DNA of 64,000 nt from Amycolatopsis sp. GM8 (GTDB lineage Bacteria; Actinomycetota; Actinomycetes; Mycobacteriales; Pseudonocardiaceae): the NCBI RefSeq assembly GCF_021653975.1, contig NZ_JAJKFK010000002.1, forward strand, positions 558,001-622,000. Direction: 5' to 3'. The notes beneath the pieces are model-generated. The model saw only the letters and a list, made by a program, of their open reading frames with translations. It ran no database searches and was not told the DNA's origin. The translations under genes and the position numbers were made by a program. Below are positions 16,732 to 23,872 of the stretch, in pieces. The stretch's first letter is position 1. Every line of letters begins with the position of its first letter.

Positions 16732-17484
16732 ATGACCATCAGTCCCTTCGAGATCACCCTGCCCGCGCAGACCGGCGTCGGCGTGGTCGCGCCGTTCGAC
16801 TTCGCCCTCGACCGCGAGCTGTGGCGCTGGGTGCCGGACCAGGTGTGCCTGCACACGACCCGGTTGCCATACCTGCCCGAGCCGGTCACGGTGCAGCTGG
16901 CCGAAGCGCTGAGCGACCCGCACGGTGTCCGCCGCGCGACCCGCGACGTGCTCGTACCCGAACCGCTTGTCGTCGCCTACGCCTGCACCTCCGGCAGCTT
17001 CGTCGGTGGCGCGGCCGGTGAGGCGGCGCTGGTCGCGGGCATGCTCGACGCGGGCGCGCCCGCCGCGGTCACCACGTCCGGAGCGCTGATCCGCGCGTGC
17101 ACCCGCCTCGGCGTCCGGCGGCTCGCGGTGATCACGCCGTATGTGGACGACGTGACCGACCGGCTGCTGGCTTTCCTGGCGGAGTACGGCATCGGCACCA
17201 CCGCGAGCGTCGGTCTCGGCATGCTCGGCGACATCTGGAAAATGCCGTACTCGGCGGTCCTCGGCGCGGTCGCGGGCCTGGACGTGACGGGCGCCGACGC
17301 GCTGTTCGTCAGCTGCACCAACGTGCCCACCTACGATCTGGTCGCCCCGCTGGAAAGACGGCTCGGCATTCCCGTGCTGACCGCCAATCAGGTCACTCTG
17401 TGGGCCGCGCTGGAGGATGCCGGCGCGGCCCTGTCGCATTCCAGTGCCCTGACGGCACCGCTCGCGGTGTCCGAGGTCGCCTGA
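16732..17484 (+). CDS. maleate isomerase / Asp-Glu racemase superfamily protein
   Basis: A 250-residue protein of the aspartate/glutamate racemase superfamily, closest in pattern to maleate cis-trans isomerase and arylmalonate decarboxylase. The two catalytic cysteines are visible: YACTSGSFVGG in the N-terminal half and FVSCTNVPTYD in the C-terminal half. These enzymes isomerise or decarboxylate small dicarboxylates through a cysteine thiolate. ATG 16732 has GAAGGGAAAA about 8 bases upstream. It lies 61 bases before serS on the same strand. The substrate is not determinable; maleate is one candidate. Confidence 0.82.
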   Translation: MTISPFEITLPAQTGVGVVAPFDFALDRELWRWVPDQVCLHTTRLPYLPEPVTVQLAEALSDPHGVRRATRDVLVPEPLVVAYACTSGSFVGGAAGEAALVAGMLDAGAPAAVTTSGALIRACTRLGVRRLAVITPYVDDVTDRLLAFLAEYGIGTTASVGLGMLGDIWKMPYSAVLGAVAGLDVTGADALFVSCTNVPTYDLVAPLERRLGIPVLTANQVTLWAALEDAGAALSHSSALTAPLAVSEVA

Positions 17485-17545
17485 AACTCGCTGGTCGCCG
17501 CGACTACCCTGGGTGCATCAAACCCGGCTCGTACCTGGAGTACTG

Positions 17546-18835
17546 ATGCACGACCCTCGCCTGCTGCTCGATCCCGGGACGGACGCGGCCGCCAAGCTGC
17601 GCCGCCGCGGGTACGTGCTCGACACCGACCGACTGGCCAAGCTGGTCAGCCGGCGCTCCGAGGTCATCAGCCAGGGCGACCAGGCGCGGGCGCAGTCGAA
17701 GAAGTCGGCGGCGGAGGTGCAAGCCGCCGCGCGCCGGGGCGAGGACATCACCGAGCTGCGGGAGCAGGCGCGCCTGCTGAAGGTCCGCATCGGTGAGCTG
17801 GAGGAGGAGCAGCGTTCGGTCGAGGCGGAGCTGAACGAGTTCCTGCTGGCGATCCCGAACCTCCCGCTCGACGAGCTGCCCGACGGCGCCACCGAGGAGT
17901 TCGCCGAAGAGGTCCGCCGCTGGGGCACGGTCCCGGAGTTCGACTTCGAACCGCTCGACCACGTCGATCTGGGCGAGCGGGCGGGTTTCCTGGACCTGCA
18001 GCGCGCGACGAAGCTGTCCGGCCCGCGGTTCGCGGTGTTCAAGGGCGCGGGCGCGCGGCTGGAGCGGGCGCTGGCCACGTTCTTCCTCGACGTGCACACC
18101 CAGGAGCAGGGCTACACCGAGTTCTCGCTGCCGGCGCTGGTGACCCGGCAGGCGATGACCGGCACCGGCCAGCTGCCGAAGTTCGAGGAGGACCTGTTCC
18201 GCACCGCAGTCGCCGACCGGGAGCTGTTCCTGATCCCGACCGCCGAGGTGCCGCTGGTCAACCTGCACGCGGGCGAGATCCTGAGCCTCGAGGACCTGCC
18301 GCTGCGCTACACCGCGCACACCCAGTGCTTCCGCTCGGAGGCCGGGTCGTACGGCCGCGACACGCGCGGGCTGATCCGGCAGCACCAGTTCTCGAAGGTG
18401 GAACTGGTGCAGCTCGTCGACGCGGAGAAGTCGCGGGAGGCGCTGGAGGAAATCCTCACGCACGCCGAGGAAACCCTGCAGAAGCTCGGCCTCGCGTACC
18501 GCGTGATCAAGCTGCCGGCCGGGGACATCGGGTTCTCGGCGCAGATCACGTTCGACATCGAGGTGTGGCTGCCCAGCCAGCAGACCTACCGCGAGATCTC
18601 CAGCGCGTCGGACACGGGCCAGTTCCAGACCCGTCGCGCGGGCATTCGCGGGAAGGCCAAGGACGGCAAGCGCGGTGCGGTCGCGGCGCTGAACGCCTCG
18701 GGTCTGCCGATCGGGCGGACGCTCGTCGCGCTCGTCGAACAGTGCCAGCAGCCCGACGGCTCGATCCGGATTCCCGAAGCCTTGGTGCCGTACACCGGTT
18801 TCGCCATGATCAACGCGGACGGCAGCACCAGCTAG
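17546..18835 (+). CDS. serS: seryl-tRNA synthetase
   Basis: A 429-residue class II synthetase that charges tRNA-Ser. The N-terminal 110 residues form the long coiled-coil arm, including KSAAEVQAAARRGEDITELRE. Motif 2 is CFRSEAGSYGRDTRGLIRQHQF and motif 3 ends with NASGLPIGRTLVALVEQ; TAEVPL marks the serine/ATP site. ATG 17546 has CTGGAG 5 bases upstream. The N-terminus MHDPRLLLDPG differs from the MIDLxxLRxxP form common in actinobacterial SerRS, so this may be a divergent or second copy. It overlaps the convergent tautomerase gene by 4 bases. Confidence 0.93.
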   Translation: MHDPRLLLDPGTDAAAKLRRRGYVLDTDRLAKLVSRRSEVISQGDQARAQSKKSAAEVQAAARRGEDITELREQARLLKVRIGELEEEQRSVEAELNEFLLAIPNLPLDELPDGATEEFAEEVRRWGTVPEFDFEPLDHVDLGERAGFLDLQRATKLSGPRFAVFKGAGARLERALATFFLDVHTQEQGYTEFSLPALVTRQAMTGTGQLPKFEEDLFRTAVADRELFLIPTAEVPLVNLHAGEILSLEDLPLRYTAHTQCFRSEAGSYGRDTRGLIRQHQFSKVELVQLVDAEKSREALEEILTHAEETLQKLGLAYRVIKLPAGDIGFSAQITFDIEVWLPSQQTYREISSASDTGQFQTRRAGIRGKAKDGKRGAVAALNASGLPIGRTLVALVEQCQQPDGSIRIPEALVPYTGFAMINADGSTS

Positions 18836-19215
18836 CTGGCCACTACGCCGCCGACGCCGGTGTGCTCCATCGGTGTGCCGACCAGCTCGACGGCCACACC
18901 GGCGCGGACGCGTTCGCCGAACACCGCGACCACCGCGTCGGTGACCCCGGAGATCAGCCGGGCCACCATCTCCTGCGCGTTCGGCAGGCTGAAGGCCGCC
19001 TCGTTGATCCCGAACGTGACACTCGGCGACGGTTTCCCGGCGGGCTTGCCGCCGATGCCCCACCGGTTCGCGGGCAGGCCGATCAGGTGCACCACCGCGA
19101 TCTCTCGCGCCCAATCCCCATACACAGCAACGACCGCGTCGGTCAGTGCCGCGATCAGCTCGGTCTCGCGGCCCGCGAGGTCGTCTTCGAGCGCGTGCAC
19201 GGTCAGGTGGGGCAT
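18832..19215 (-). CDS. tandem 4-oxalocrotonate tautomerase-like protein
   Basis: A 127-residue protein with two tautomerase-type beta-alpha-beta halves, the first starting MPHLTVHAL so that Pro 2 becomes the N-terminal catalytic proline after Met removal. The second half begins near NAQEMVARLISGVTDAVVAVFG. The fusion architecture resembles cis-CaaD/MIF-type or two-domain 4-OT proteins; the second half does not start with an exposed proline. ATG 19213-19215 was chosen because of that proline. It is divergent from a MarR regulator across 70 bases holding two TTTG-N4-CAAA repeats, which suggests MarR control. Confidence 0.75.
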   Translation of the reverse strand: MPHLTVHALEDDLAGRETELIAALTDAVVAVYGDWAREIAVVHLIGLPANRWGIGGKPAGKPSPSVTFGINEAAFSLPNAQEMVARLISGVTDAVVAVFGERVRAGVAVELVGTPMEHTGVGGVVAS

Positions 19216-19235
19216 GCCGACTCCTTTATGATGAG

Positions 19236-19264
19236 TTTGATCGCAAATCATCTTTGCTTACAAA
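19236..19264. promoter_or_regulatory. twin TTTG-N4-CAAA inverted repeats (probable MarR operator)
   Basis: Two identical-pattern inverted repeats lie between the divergent tautomerase and marR genes: TTTG-ATCG-CAAA at 19236-19247 and TTTG-CTTA-CAAA at 19253-19264, with centres 17 bases apart. The second extends to CTTTG/CAAAG. Their position in the shared promoter fits binding of the adjacent MarR protein; binding itself is inference. Confidence 0.55.
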
Positions 19265-19285
19265 GCTAATTGAGGAGGCCGGCGA

Positions 19286-19732
19286 GTGTCAACGCCTGAT
19301 CCCACGGACGACGCCGTCCGCGAACTGCTGCTACTGATGCCGCGACTGGTGGGCCGGGGCAAACGCCTGCCACTGCCCGAGCAGCTCCAGTCGTTCGACC
19401 TCGCCCCGAGGCACCTGTCCCTGTTTTCCCTGCTGCTCCTCGACGGCCCGCAGACCGTGTCGGAGCTGGCCGGAAAACTCGGCGTCGCTCCGACCACGGT
19501 CAGCCTGATCGTCAGCGACCTGAGCCGGAAAGGCGTGCTGGTCCGGCGCGAGGACGAGGCGGATCGGCGGCGCCGGATCATCGACATCAGCACCGAAAGC
19601 CGGCCGGCCATCTCCCAGTGGCTATCACCCGGCGCGCAAGCGTGGCAGCAAGTCCTCAGGCCATTGACGGCCGCGCAACGGCGGATGTTCGTCGACACCC
19701 TGCTCGCCTACGAAGCCGTACTTGCGCGCTGA
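19286..19732 (+). CDS. MarR-family transcriptional regulator
   Basis: A 148-residue winged-helix regulator. The DNA-binding part runs through TVSELAGKLGVAPTTVSLIVSDLSRKG and the wing is VRREDEADRRRRIIDIS, the DxRxxxx pattern of MarR wings. Start GTG 19286 has GAGGAGG 7 bases upstream. Being divergent from the tautomerase gene with two matching inverted repeats between them, it most likely represses that gene and itself, relieved by a small aromatic or electrophilic ligand (family knowledge). Confidence 0.9.
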   Translation: MSTPDPTDDAVRELLLLMPRLVGRGKRLPLPEQLQSFDLAPRHLSLFSLLLLDGPQTVSELAGKLGVAPTTVSLIVSDLSRKGVLVRREDEADRRRRIIDISTESRPAISQWLSPGAQAWQQVLRPLTAAQRRMFVDTLLAYEAVLAR

Positions 19733-19749
19733 CCTGCTCGCCACTAACG

Positions 19750-19767
19750 TACAACCATGTGGTTGTA
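19750..19767. promoter_or_regulatory. TACAACC-N4-GGTTGTA operator overlapping the arsR-family start
   Basis: A perfect 7-base inverted repeat, TACAACC at 19750-19756 and GGTTGTA at 19761-19767, with spacer ATGT. It covers the GTG start codon (19759) of the ArsR-type regulator. ArsR dimers bind such repeats, so this is a probable autoregulatory operator placed directly over the start of transcription and translation. Confidence 0.65.
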
Positions 19768-20112
19768 AGTCAGCTCAGTGACGACGAGGTGGACCGGGTC
19801 TTCCACGGTCTCGCGGACGCGACCCGCCGGGACATCGTCGTGCAGGTGTTGCGGCAGGAGCAGTCGATCTCCGCGCTCGCCCGCCGGTACGACATGAGTT
19901 TCGCGGCGGTGCAGAAGCATGTCGCGGTACTCGAACGGGCCTCGCTCGTCGTCAAGGAACGGCGCGGAAGGGAGCAGCTCGTGCACGGCAACCCTGACGT
20001 GCTGCACGAGGCCGGCCGCCTGCTGGAGGCCTACGAGCAGATCTGGCGCCACCGTGTCCGCGCCATCGAGGACATCCTGTCCGAGGATCGCGAGAAGGGG
20101 AAAAAGAAATGA
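19759..20112 (+). CDS. ArsR-family (SRPBCC-associated) transcriptional regulator
   Basis: A 117-residue winged-helix repressor without metal-binding cysteines. The core is VFHGLADATRRDIVVQVLRQEQSISALARRYDMSFAAVQKHVAVLERAGL-like, with recognition helix SFAAVQKHVAVLE. This subgroup is usually paired with an AHSA1/SRPBCC gene, as here (4-base ATGA overlap). The start GTG 19759 lies inside the inverted repeat and has no ribosome-binding sequence, so the mRNA may be leaderless; the nearby ATG 19757 is out of frame. Confidence 0.88.
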   Translation: MVVSQLSDDEVDRVFHGLADATRRDIVVQVLRQEQSISALARRYDMSFAAVQKHVAVLERASLVVKERRGREQLVHGNPDVLHEAGRLLEAYEQIWRHRVRAIEDILSEDREKGKKK

Positions 20113-20603
20113 CCGTGATCAGCAGCCAGAAGAACACCGAAGCACTGACCCTGACATTCGTCGCGGAGTTCGACTCGCCGGTCGAGAGCGTGTGGCAGGT
20201 CTGGGCGAATCCGCGCAAGCTCGAGCGCTGGTGGGGCCCGCCCACCTACCCCGCGACCTTCGACGAGCACGATCTCACCGTCAGCGCCCGGTCGCGGTAC
20301 TACATGACGGGCCCGGACGGCGGGAAGTCGCACGGCTGGTGGCAGATCACCGCCGTCGAACCGCCGCACCGTCTGGAGTTCGACGAGGGCTTCGCCGACG
20401 AACACGGCGAACCGTCGACCAGCATGCCGAACTCGCACTTCGTGGTCACCCTCGAAGCGGCCGGGTCCGGCACCCGGATGACGACCGTCGCCAACTTCGC
20501 CACTGCCGACGACCTCGAGAAACTGGTCGGCATGGGCATGCAGGAAGGCATGCGGCTCGCCATGGGCCAGATCGACGGCGTGCTCAGCAGCACCACCGTC
20601 TAG
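20109..20603 (+). CDS. SRPBCC / AHSA1-family protein
   Basis: A 164-residue START-like hydrophobic-pocket protein of the AHSA1 type. Recognisable are FDSPVESVWQVWANPRKLERWWGPPTYP at the N-terminus (the WWGP block is diagnostic) and a C-terminal long helix LVGMGMQEGMRLAMGQID. Such proteins bind small lipophilic ligands; none is known here. It is translationally coupled to the ArsR regulator, and its 3' end meets the convergent dehalogenase gene with a 4-base overlap. Confidence 0.88.
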   Translation: MTVISSQKNTEALTLTFVAEFDSPVESVWQVWANPRKLERWWGPPTYPATFDEHDLTVSARSRYYMTGPDGGKSHGWWQITAVEPPHRLEFDEGFADEHGEPSTSMPNSHFVVTLEAAGSGTRMTTVANFATADDLEKLVGMGMQEGMRLAMGQIDGVLSSTTV

Positions 20604-21505
20604 CCGCGGACGAAGTCCGCCACGATCCGGCCGAGCTCCTCGCCCGCGTCCTCCTGCAGGAAGTGCCCGGCGCCGGCCACGGTGGGATGGTCCAGACCTG
20701 CGGCGCCCTTGATGGCGCGCCGCAGGATCGGGGCCATCCCACCGGTGATCGGGTCACCGTCGGAGAAGGCGCACAGGAACGGTATGTCCATAGTGGACAG
20801 TGCGCCCCAGGCCGCCCGGTTGGCGTCGCTCGCCGGATCGTCCGGCCGGGTCGGCACCAGGCCCGGCATCGCGCGCGGGCCCGCCTTGTACATCTCGTTC
20901 GGGAACGGCGCGTCGTAAGCGGCACGGACCTCTTCGGACAGGCCGGTCCGGCAGCCGGATCCGACGAGCCGGCCGATGTCGAGCACCGACGCGTTCTGCA
21001 CCACCTCGCGGAACTCGTGCCACACCGCCGGCATGTCCAGATCACCCGTGGGCAGCCCGGTGTTCGCCGCCACGACGCGGTCGAACCGGTCCGGATGCTC
21101 GGCGACCAAGCGCAGGCCGATCAGCCCGCCCCAGTCCTGGCCGACGAGCGTGACCCCGCGCAGATCCAGCGCGTCGAACGCGAACGCGCGCATCCACTCG
21201 ACATGCCGGGCGTACGTGTGGTCGACGATCTCGGCGGGCTTGTCCGACCGGCCGAAGCCGACGAGATCCGGGGCGATCGCGCGCAACCCGGCGCCGGCGA
21301 GCACGGGCAGCATCTTGCGGTAGAGGAACGACCAGCTGGGCTCACCGTGCAGCAGGAGCACCACCGGCCCGTCCGGTGGACCCGCTTCGGTATAGGCGAC
21401 TCTGACGATGCCGTCCGTCGGGTTGTCGATGTCCGCGTACAGGGCTGGGTAGTCGAAGTCGGGCAGATCGCTGAACCGGTCGTCTGGTGTCCTCAGTAGG
21501 CGCAC
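20600..21505 (-). CDS. haloalkane dehalogenase (HLD-I type, DhlA/DhmA-like)
   Basis: A 301-residue alpha/beta hydrolase that would hydrolyse carbon-halogen bonds of haloalkanes to alcohol and halide. The key residues line up with Xanthobacter DhlA: Glu 55 in LLHGEPSWSF, nucleophile Asp 124 followed by Trp 125 in VGQDWGG, acid in FSDGDPITGG and His 281 in GAGHFLQED. Together these form the catalytic set plus halide-binding partners. GTG 21505 is the start. It is 9 bases downstream of the DUF350 gene on the same strand and so may be the last gene of that operon. The physiological substrate is unknown; an epoxide or ester would be an alternative. Confidence 0.85.
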   Translation of the reverse strand: MRLLRTPDDRFSDLPDFDYPALYADIDNPTDGIVRVAYTEAGPPDGPVVLLLHGEPSWSFLYRKMLPVLAGAGLRAIAPDLVGFGRSDKPAEIVDHTYARHVEWMRAFAFDALDLRGVTLVGQDWGGLIGLRLVAEHPDRFDRVVAANTGLPTGDLDMPAVWHEFREVVQNASVLDIGRLVGSGCRTGLSEEVRAAYDAPFPNEMYKAGPRAMPGLVPTRPDDPASDANRAAWGALSTMDIPFLCAFSDGDPITGGMAPILRRAIKGAAGLDHPTVAGAGHFLQEDAGEELGRIVADFVRG

Positions 21506-21514
21506 ACACCAACT

Positions 21515-21967
21515 CTAGGAGATGGCGACCGCCACCACGAGGCCCAGTGCGACGTGCGCGGCCGCGACGACGACGCTGACCGGCTGGAACTTCTCCTGCT
21601 CGATCGTCTTGCCGACGTCGATCCGGGTGGCCCATTCGAGCAGCCGCACCGCGATGACCTGCACGATGATTCCGAGCAGGCCGTAGATCAGCGCGGTGAT
21701 CAGCCCGGCGGTGAGATCACTGGCCGAGTTGAAGATCGCGACGACGATGATGAACGCCATCGACAGCAGCCCCGACGCGGTGACGATCACGGCGTTGGGC
21801 AGGCCGCGGTGCACGAGCGCGGACAGCTTGCCCGGCGTGGTCCAGTCGATCGCGTAGAAACCGGCGAACATCAGCAGCAGGCCGACGATCCCGTAGAGCA
21901 GGATCGCTCCGACCCCGTGCACGAGGTCGGAGCCGAACGTCGCGGGCAGCGCGCGGATGGTGGTCAC
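21515..21967 (-). CDS. DUF350-family membrane protein
   Basis: A 150-residue membrane protein with four predicted helices, for example AILLYGIVGLLLMFAGFYAID and GLITALIYGLLGIIVQVIAV. DUF350 proteins (E. coli YjfL) consist of two related two-helix units and occur beside glutathionylspermidine-synthase-like genes, as here. GTG 21967 is preceded by CTGGAG at a good distance. Function is unknown; a membrane partner for the ligase is inferred from conserved neighbourhood. Confidence 0.85.
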   Translation of the reverse strand: MTTIRALPATFGSDLVHGVGAILLYGIVGLLLMFAGFYAIDWTTPGKLSALVHRGLPNAVIVTASGLLSMAFIIVVAIFNSASDLTAGLITALIYGLLGIIVQVIAVRLLEWATRIDVGKTIEQEKFQPVSVVVAAAHVALGLVVAVAIS

Positions 21968-22007
21968 TGAGTCTCCAGGTTCCGGTTCGGGTGTCGCGGG
22001 GTGTTTA

Positions 22008-23174
22008 TCACGATTCCGGGATGCGATGGGGGACAAAAGCGGCACCGTCGTCGGTGACCAGCCCCGCCGTCTCGCGAATGCCCAGGCCGGCCGCGCTGTC
22101 GCCGACGATCCACGCGCCCAGCGCCGGGCGGAACCCGTCGAACTCCGGCAGCGGGTCGAACGCCTGGTACACATAGCCTTCGTGGCCGTAGACGCCGGGC
22201 GTCTCGGTCTCGTACCCGGGCGCCACGATCGACACGTTCGCGCCCTCACGGCCCAGCTTCGGCTTGCGCACGTACTCGGTCAGCAGGCCGGGGTCGTCGG
22301 CGAACGCGGGCAGCAGGTTGGGGTGCCCCGGGTAGTTCTCCCACAGCACCGCGAGCAGCGTCTTGTTGGACAGCAACATCTTCCACAGCGGCTCGACCCA
22401 CAGGGTGCGCGGCAGCGACTCGACGGCGTGGCGGCCGAACTCCTCGTCCACCACCCATTCCCACGGGTACAGCTTGACCACGGTGTTCATCGGGGCCTCT
22501 TCGAGGTCGACGAACCGCTTGAGCACCGGGTCCCAGCCGATCTCCTCGATCGCGAGACCGACGGTGTCCAGGCCACCCTCGGCGGCGGTCTCCTGGAGGT
22601 AGCTGGTCGTGATGTGGTCCTCGCCCGTCGGGTCGGCACTGGACCAGGTGAAGTACAGCTCGTTGTCCGGCAGCTGGCCGCGGATCTCCTGCCACCGCTC
22701 GACGAGCTTCTCGTGCACCGAGTTCCACTGGTCGTCGTCGGGAAAGACCTCGGTCTTCCAATGCCACTGCAGGACCGACGCCTCCAGCAGCGACGTGGGC
22801 GTGTCCGCGTTGTACTCCAGCAGCTTCGCCGGGCCGCTGCCGTCGTAGCGCAGGTCGAAGCGGCCGTAGACATGCGGATCGCGGCGCTTCCACGACTCGG
22901 CGATATGCGGCCAGACCCACTCCGGGATGCCGAACTGCGCGTACCGCTCGGTCAGCACGACGTTCTCGACGGCCTCCAGGCACATCGAATGCAGCAGCTC
23001 GACGTCGGCTTCGAGGGAGAGCACCTCGTCCATCTCGAACACGTAGTGCACCGACTCGTCCCAGTACGGCCTGTCCTGGCCGCTGCCGTAGCGCGCGGGG
23101 GTACCGAACACCAGGCCCTGTTCTTCGACGATGCGCTGCCAGTCCCGCCGCGGGGCGCTGGTTGCCCTCCGCAC
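22008..23174 (-). CDS. glutathionylspermidine synthase-like ATP-grasp ligase (YgiC/YjfC family)
   Basis: A 388-residue protein with the C-terminal ATP-grasp domain of glutathionylspermidine synthase (GSP_synth) but no amidase domain. Key segments are DLRYDGSGPAKLLEYNADTPTS, where ATP/Mg ligands cluster, and YVRKPKLGREGANVSI near the C-terminus, the usual RKPxxGREG phosphate-binding stretch. YgiC/YjfC homologues do not make glutathionylspermidine; their true substrate is uncertain, and actinomycetes lack glutathione in general. GTG 23174 directly follows the TAG stop of the upstream gene. Confidence 0.88.
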   Translation of the reverse strand: MRRATSAPRRDWQRIVEEQGLVFGTPARYGSGQDRPYWDESVHYVFEMDEVLSLEADVELLHSMCLEAVENVVLTERYAQFGIPEWVWPHIAESWKRRDPHVYGRFDLRYDGSGPAKLLEYNADTPTSLLEASVLQWHWKTEVFPDDDQWNSVHEKLVERWQEIRGQLPDNELYFTWSSADPTGEDHITTSYLQETAAEGGLDTVGLAIEEIGWDPVLKRFVDLEEAPMNTVVKLYPWEWVVDEEFGRHAVESLPRTLWVEPLWKMLLSNKTLLAVLWENYPGHPNLLPAFADDPGLLTEYVRKPKLGREGANVSIVAPGYETETPGVYGHEGYVYQAFDPLPEFDGFRPALGAWIVGDSAAGLGIRETAGLVTDDGAAFVPHRIPES

Positions 23175-23810
23175 CTACGACCCCCCGGACTTTCCGGTGC
23201 CGCCAGTACCACCGGTACCGCCCGTGCTGCTCTTGCCGCTGATGCCGAAGCCGCCGCGCTGCACGGTCTTGCCCGCGTTCGTCTTGACCGTGGTGTTGCC
23301 GGACGGAGCGGTGTACGTGCCACCCGCGACGTGCGTGCCGACCGCGCCGGTGCCGCCGTAGTTGTAGCGATACTGACCGCCGCCGAGGGCCAGCGGGAGG
23401 ATCCACAGGCCGCTACCCGAGTCGTAGTGCCCGCCCTGGCTGGTGATGTAGGAGTCGTCACAGTACTGGTCCGGCTGGACGGTGCCGTTCGCGTCGGTGC
23501 AAACCGCGCTGACCTGGTTCGGGGTGCCGACGATGTACCACGCGGCGACCACGCCGACGAGCCCGACCGTGACGCCGCTGCCGATCATGACCTTGCGCCG
23601 GGTGGCGGCCTTGCGCTCGGCGACCTCGCGCGCCTGCGCTTCCGTCGCCTCGCGTTCCTCTTCCTCGGCCAGCGCCTTTCTCCGCGCGCGCTGCTCAGCC
23701 AGGGTCGGCTCACGCGGCGTCGTCGACTCGGCGTCCTGGTACCGCATCGAGCCGTGCGCGGGGGGCTGCTCGGAAGGCTGGTGATCTTCCGGCGGAATTT
23801 CTTCGGTCAT
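23175..23810 (-). CDS. membrane-anchored DUF1190-like (YgiB/YjfM-like) protein
   Basis: A 211-residue protein: charged cytoplasmic N-terminus with a basic/acidic helix (about 40-75), one transmembrane segment (VMIGSGVTVGLVGVVAAWYI) and an external domain with CTDANG and QYCDDSYI cysteines, YRYNYGGTG and a QRGGFGISG block before a Gly/Thr/Ser-rich tail. The external pattern (C...YGG...RGGFG) resembles E. coli YgiB/YjfM (DUF1190), which also sits beside the ligase and DUF350 genes. Identity is weak enough that the family is a suggestion. ATG 23810 was chosen over GTG 23822. Confidence 0.65.
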   Translation of the reverse strand: MTEEIPPEDHQPSEQPPAHGSMRYQDAESTTPREPTLAEQRARRKALAEEEEREATEAQAREVAERKAATRRKVMIGSGVTVGLVGVVAAWYIVGTPNQVSAVCTDANGTVQPDQYCDDSYITSQGGHYDSGSGLWILPLALGGGQYRYNYGGTGAVGTHVAGGTYTAPSGNTTVKTNAGKTVQRGGFGISGKSSTGGTGGTGGTGKSGGS

Positions 23811-23872
23811 CGAGGCACACACTAGCCACCCGAGGGTCGTCGTGTGGGCGAGACGCGGGCATTATTGACCCG

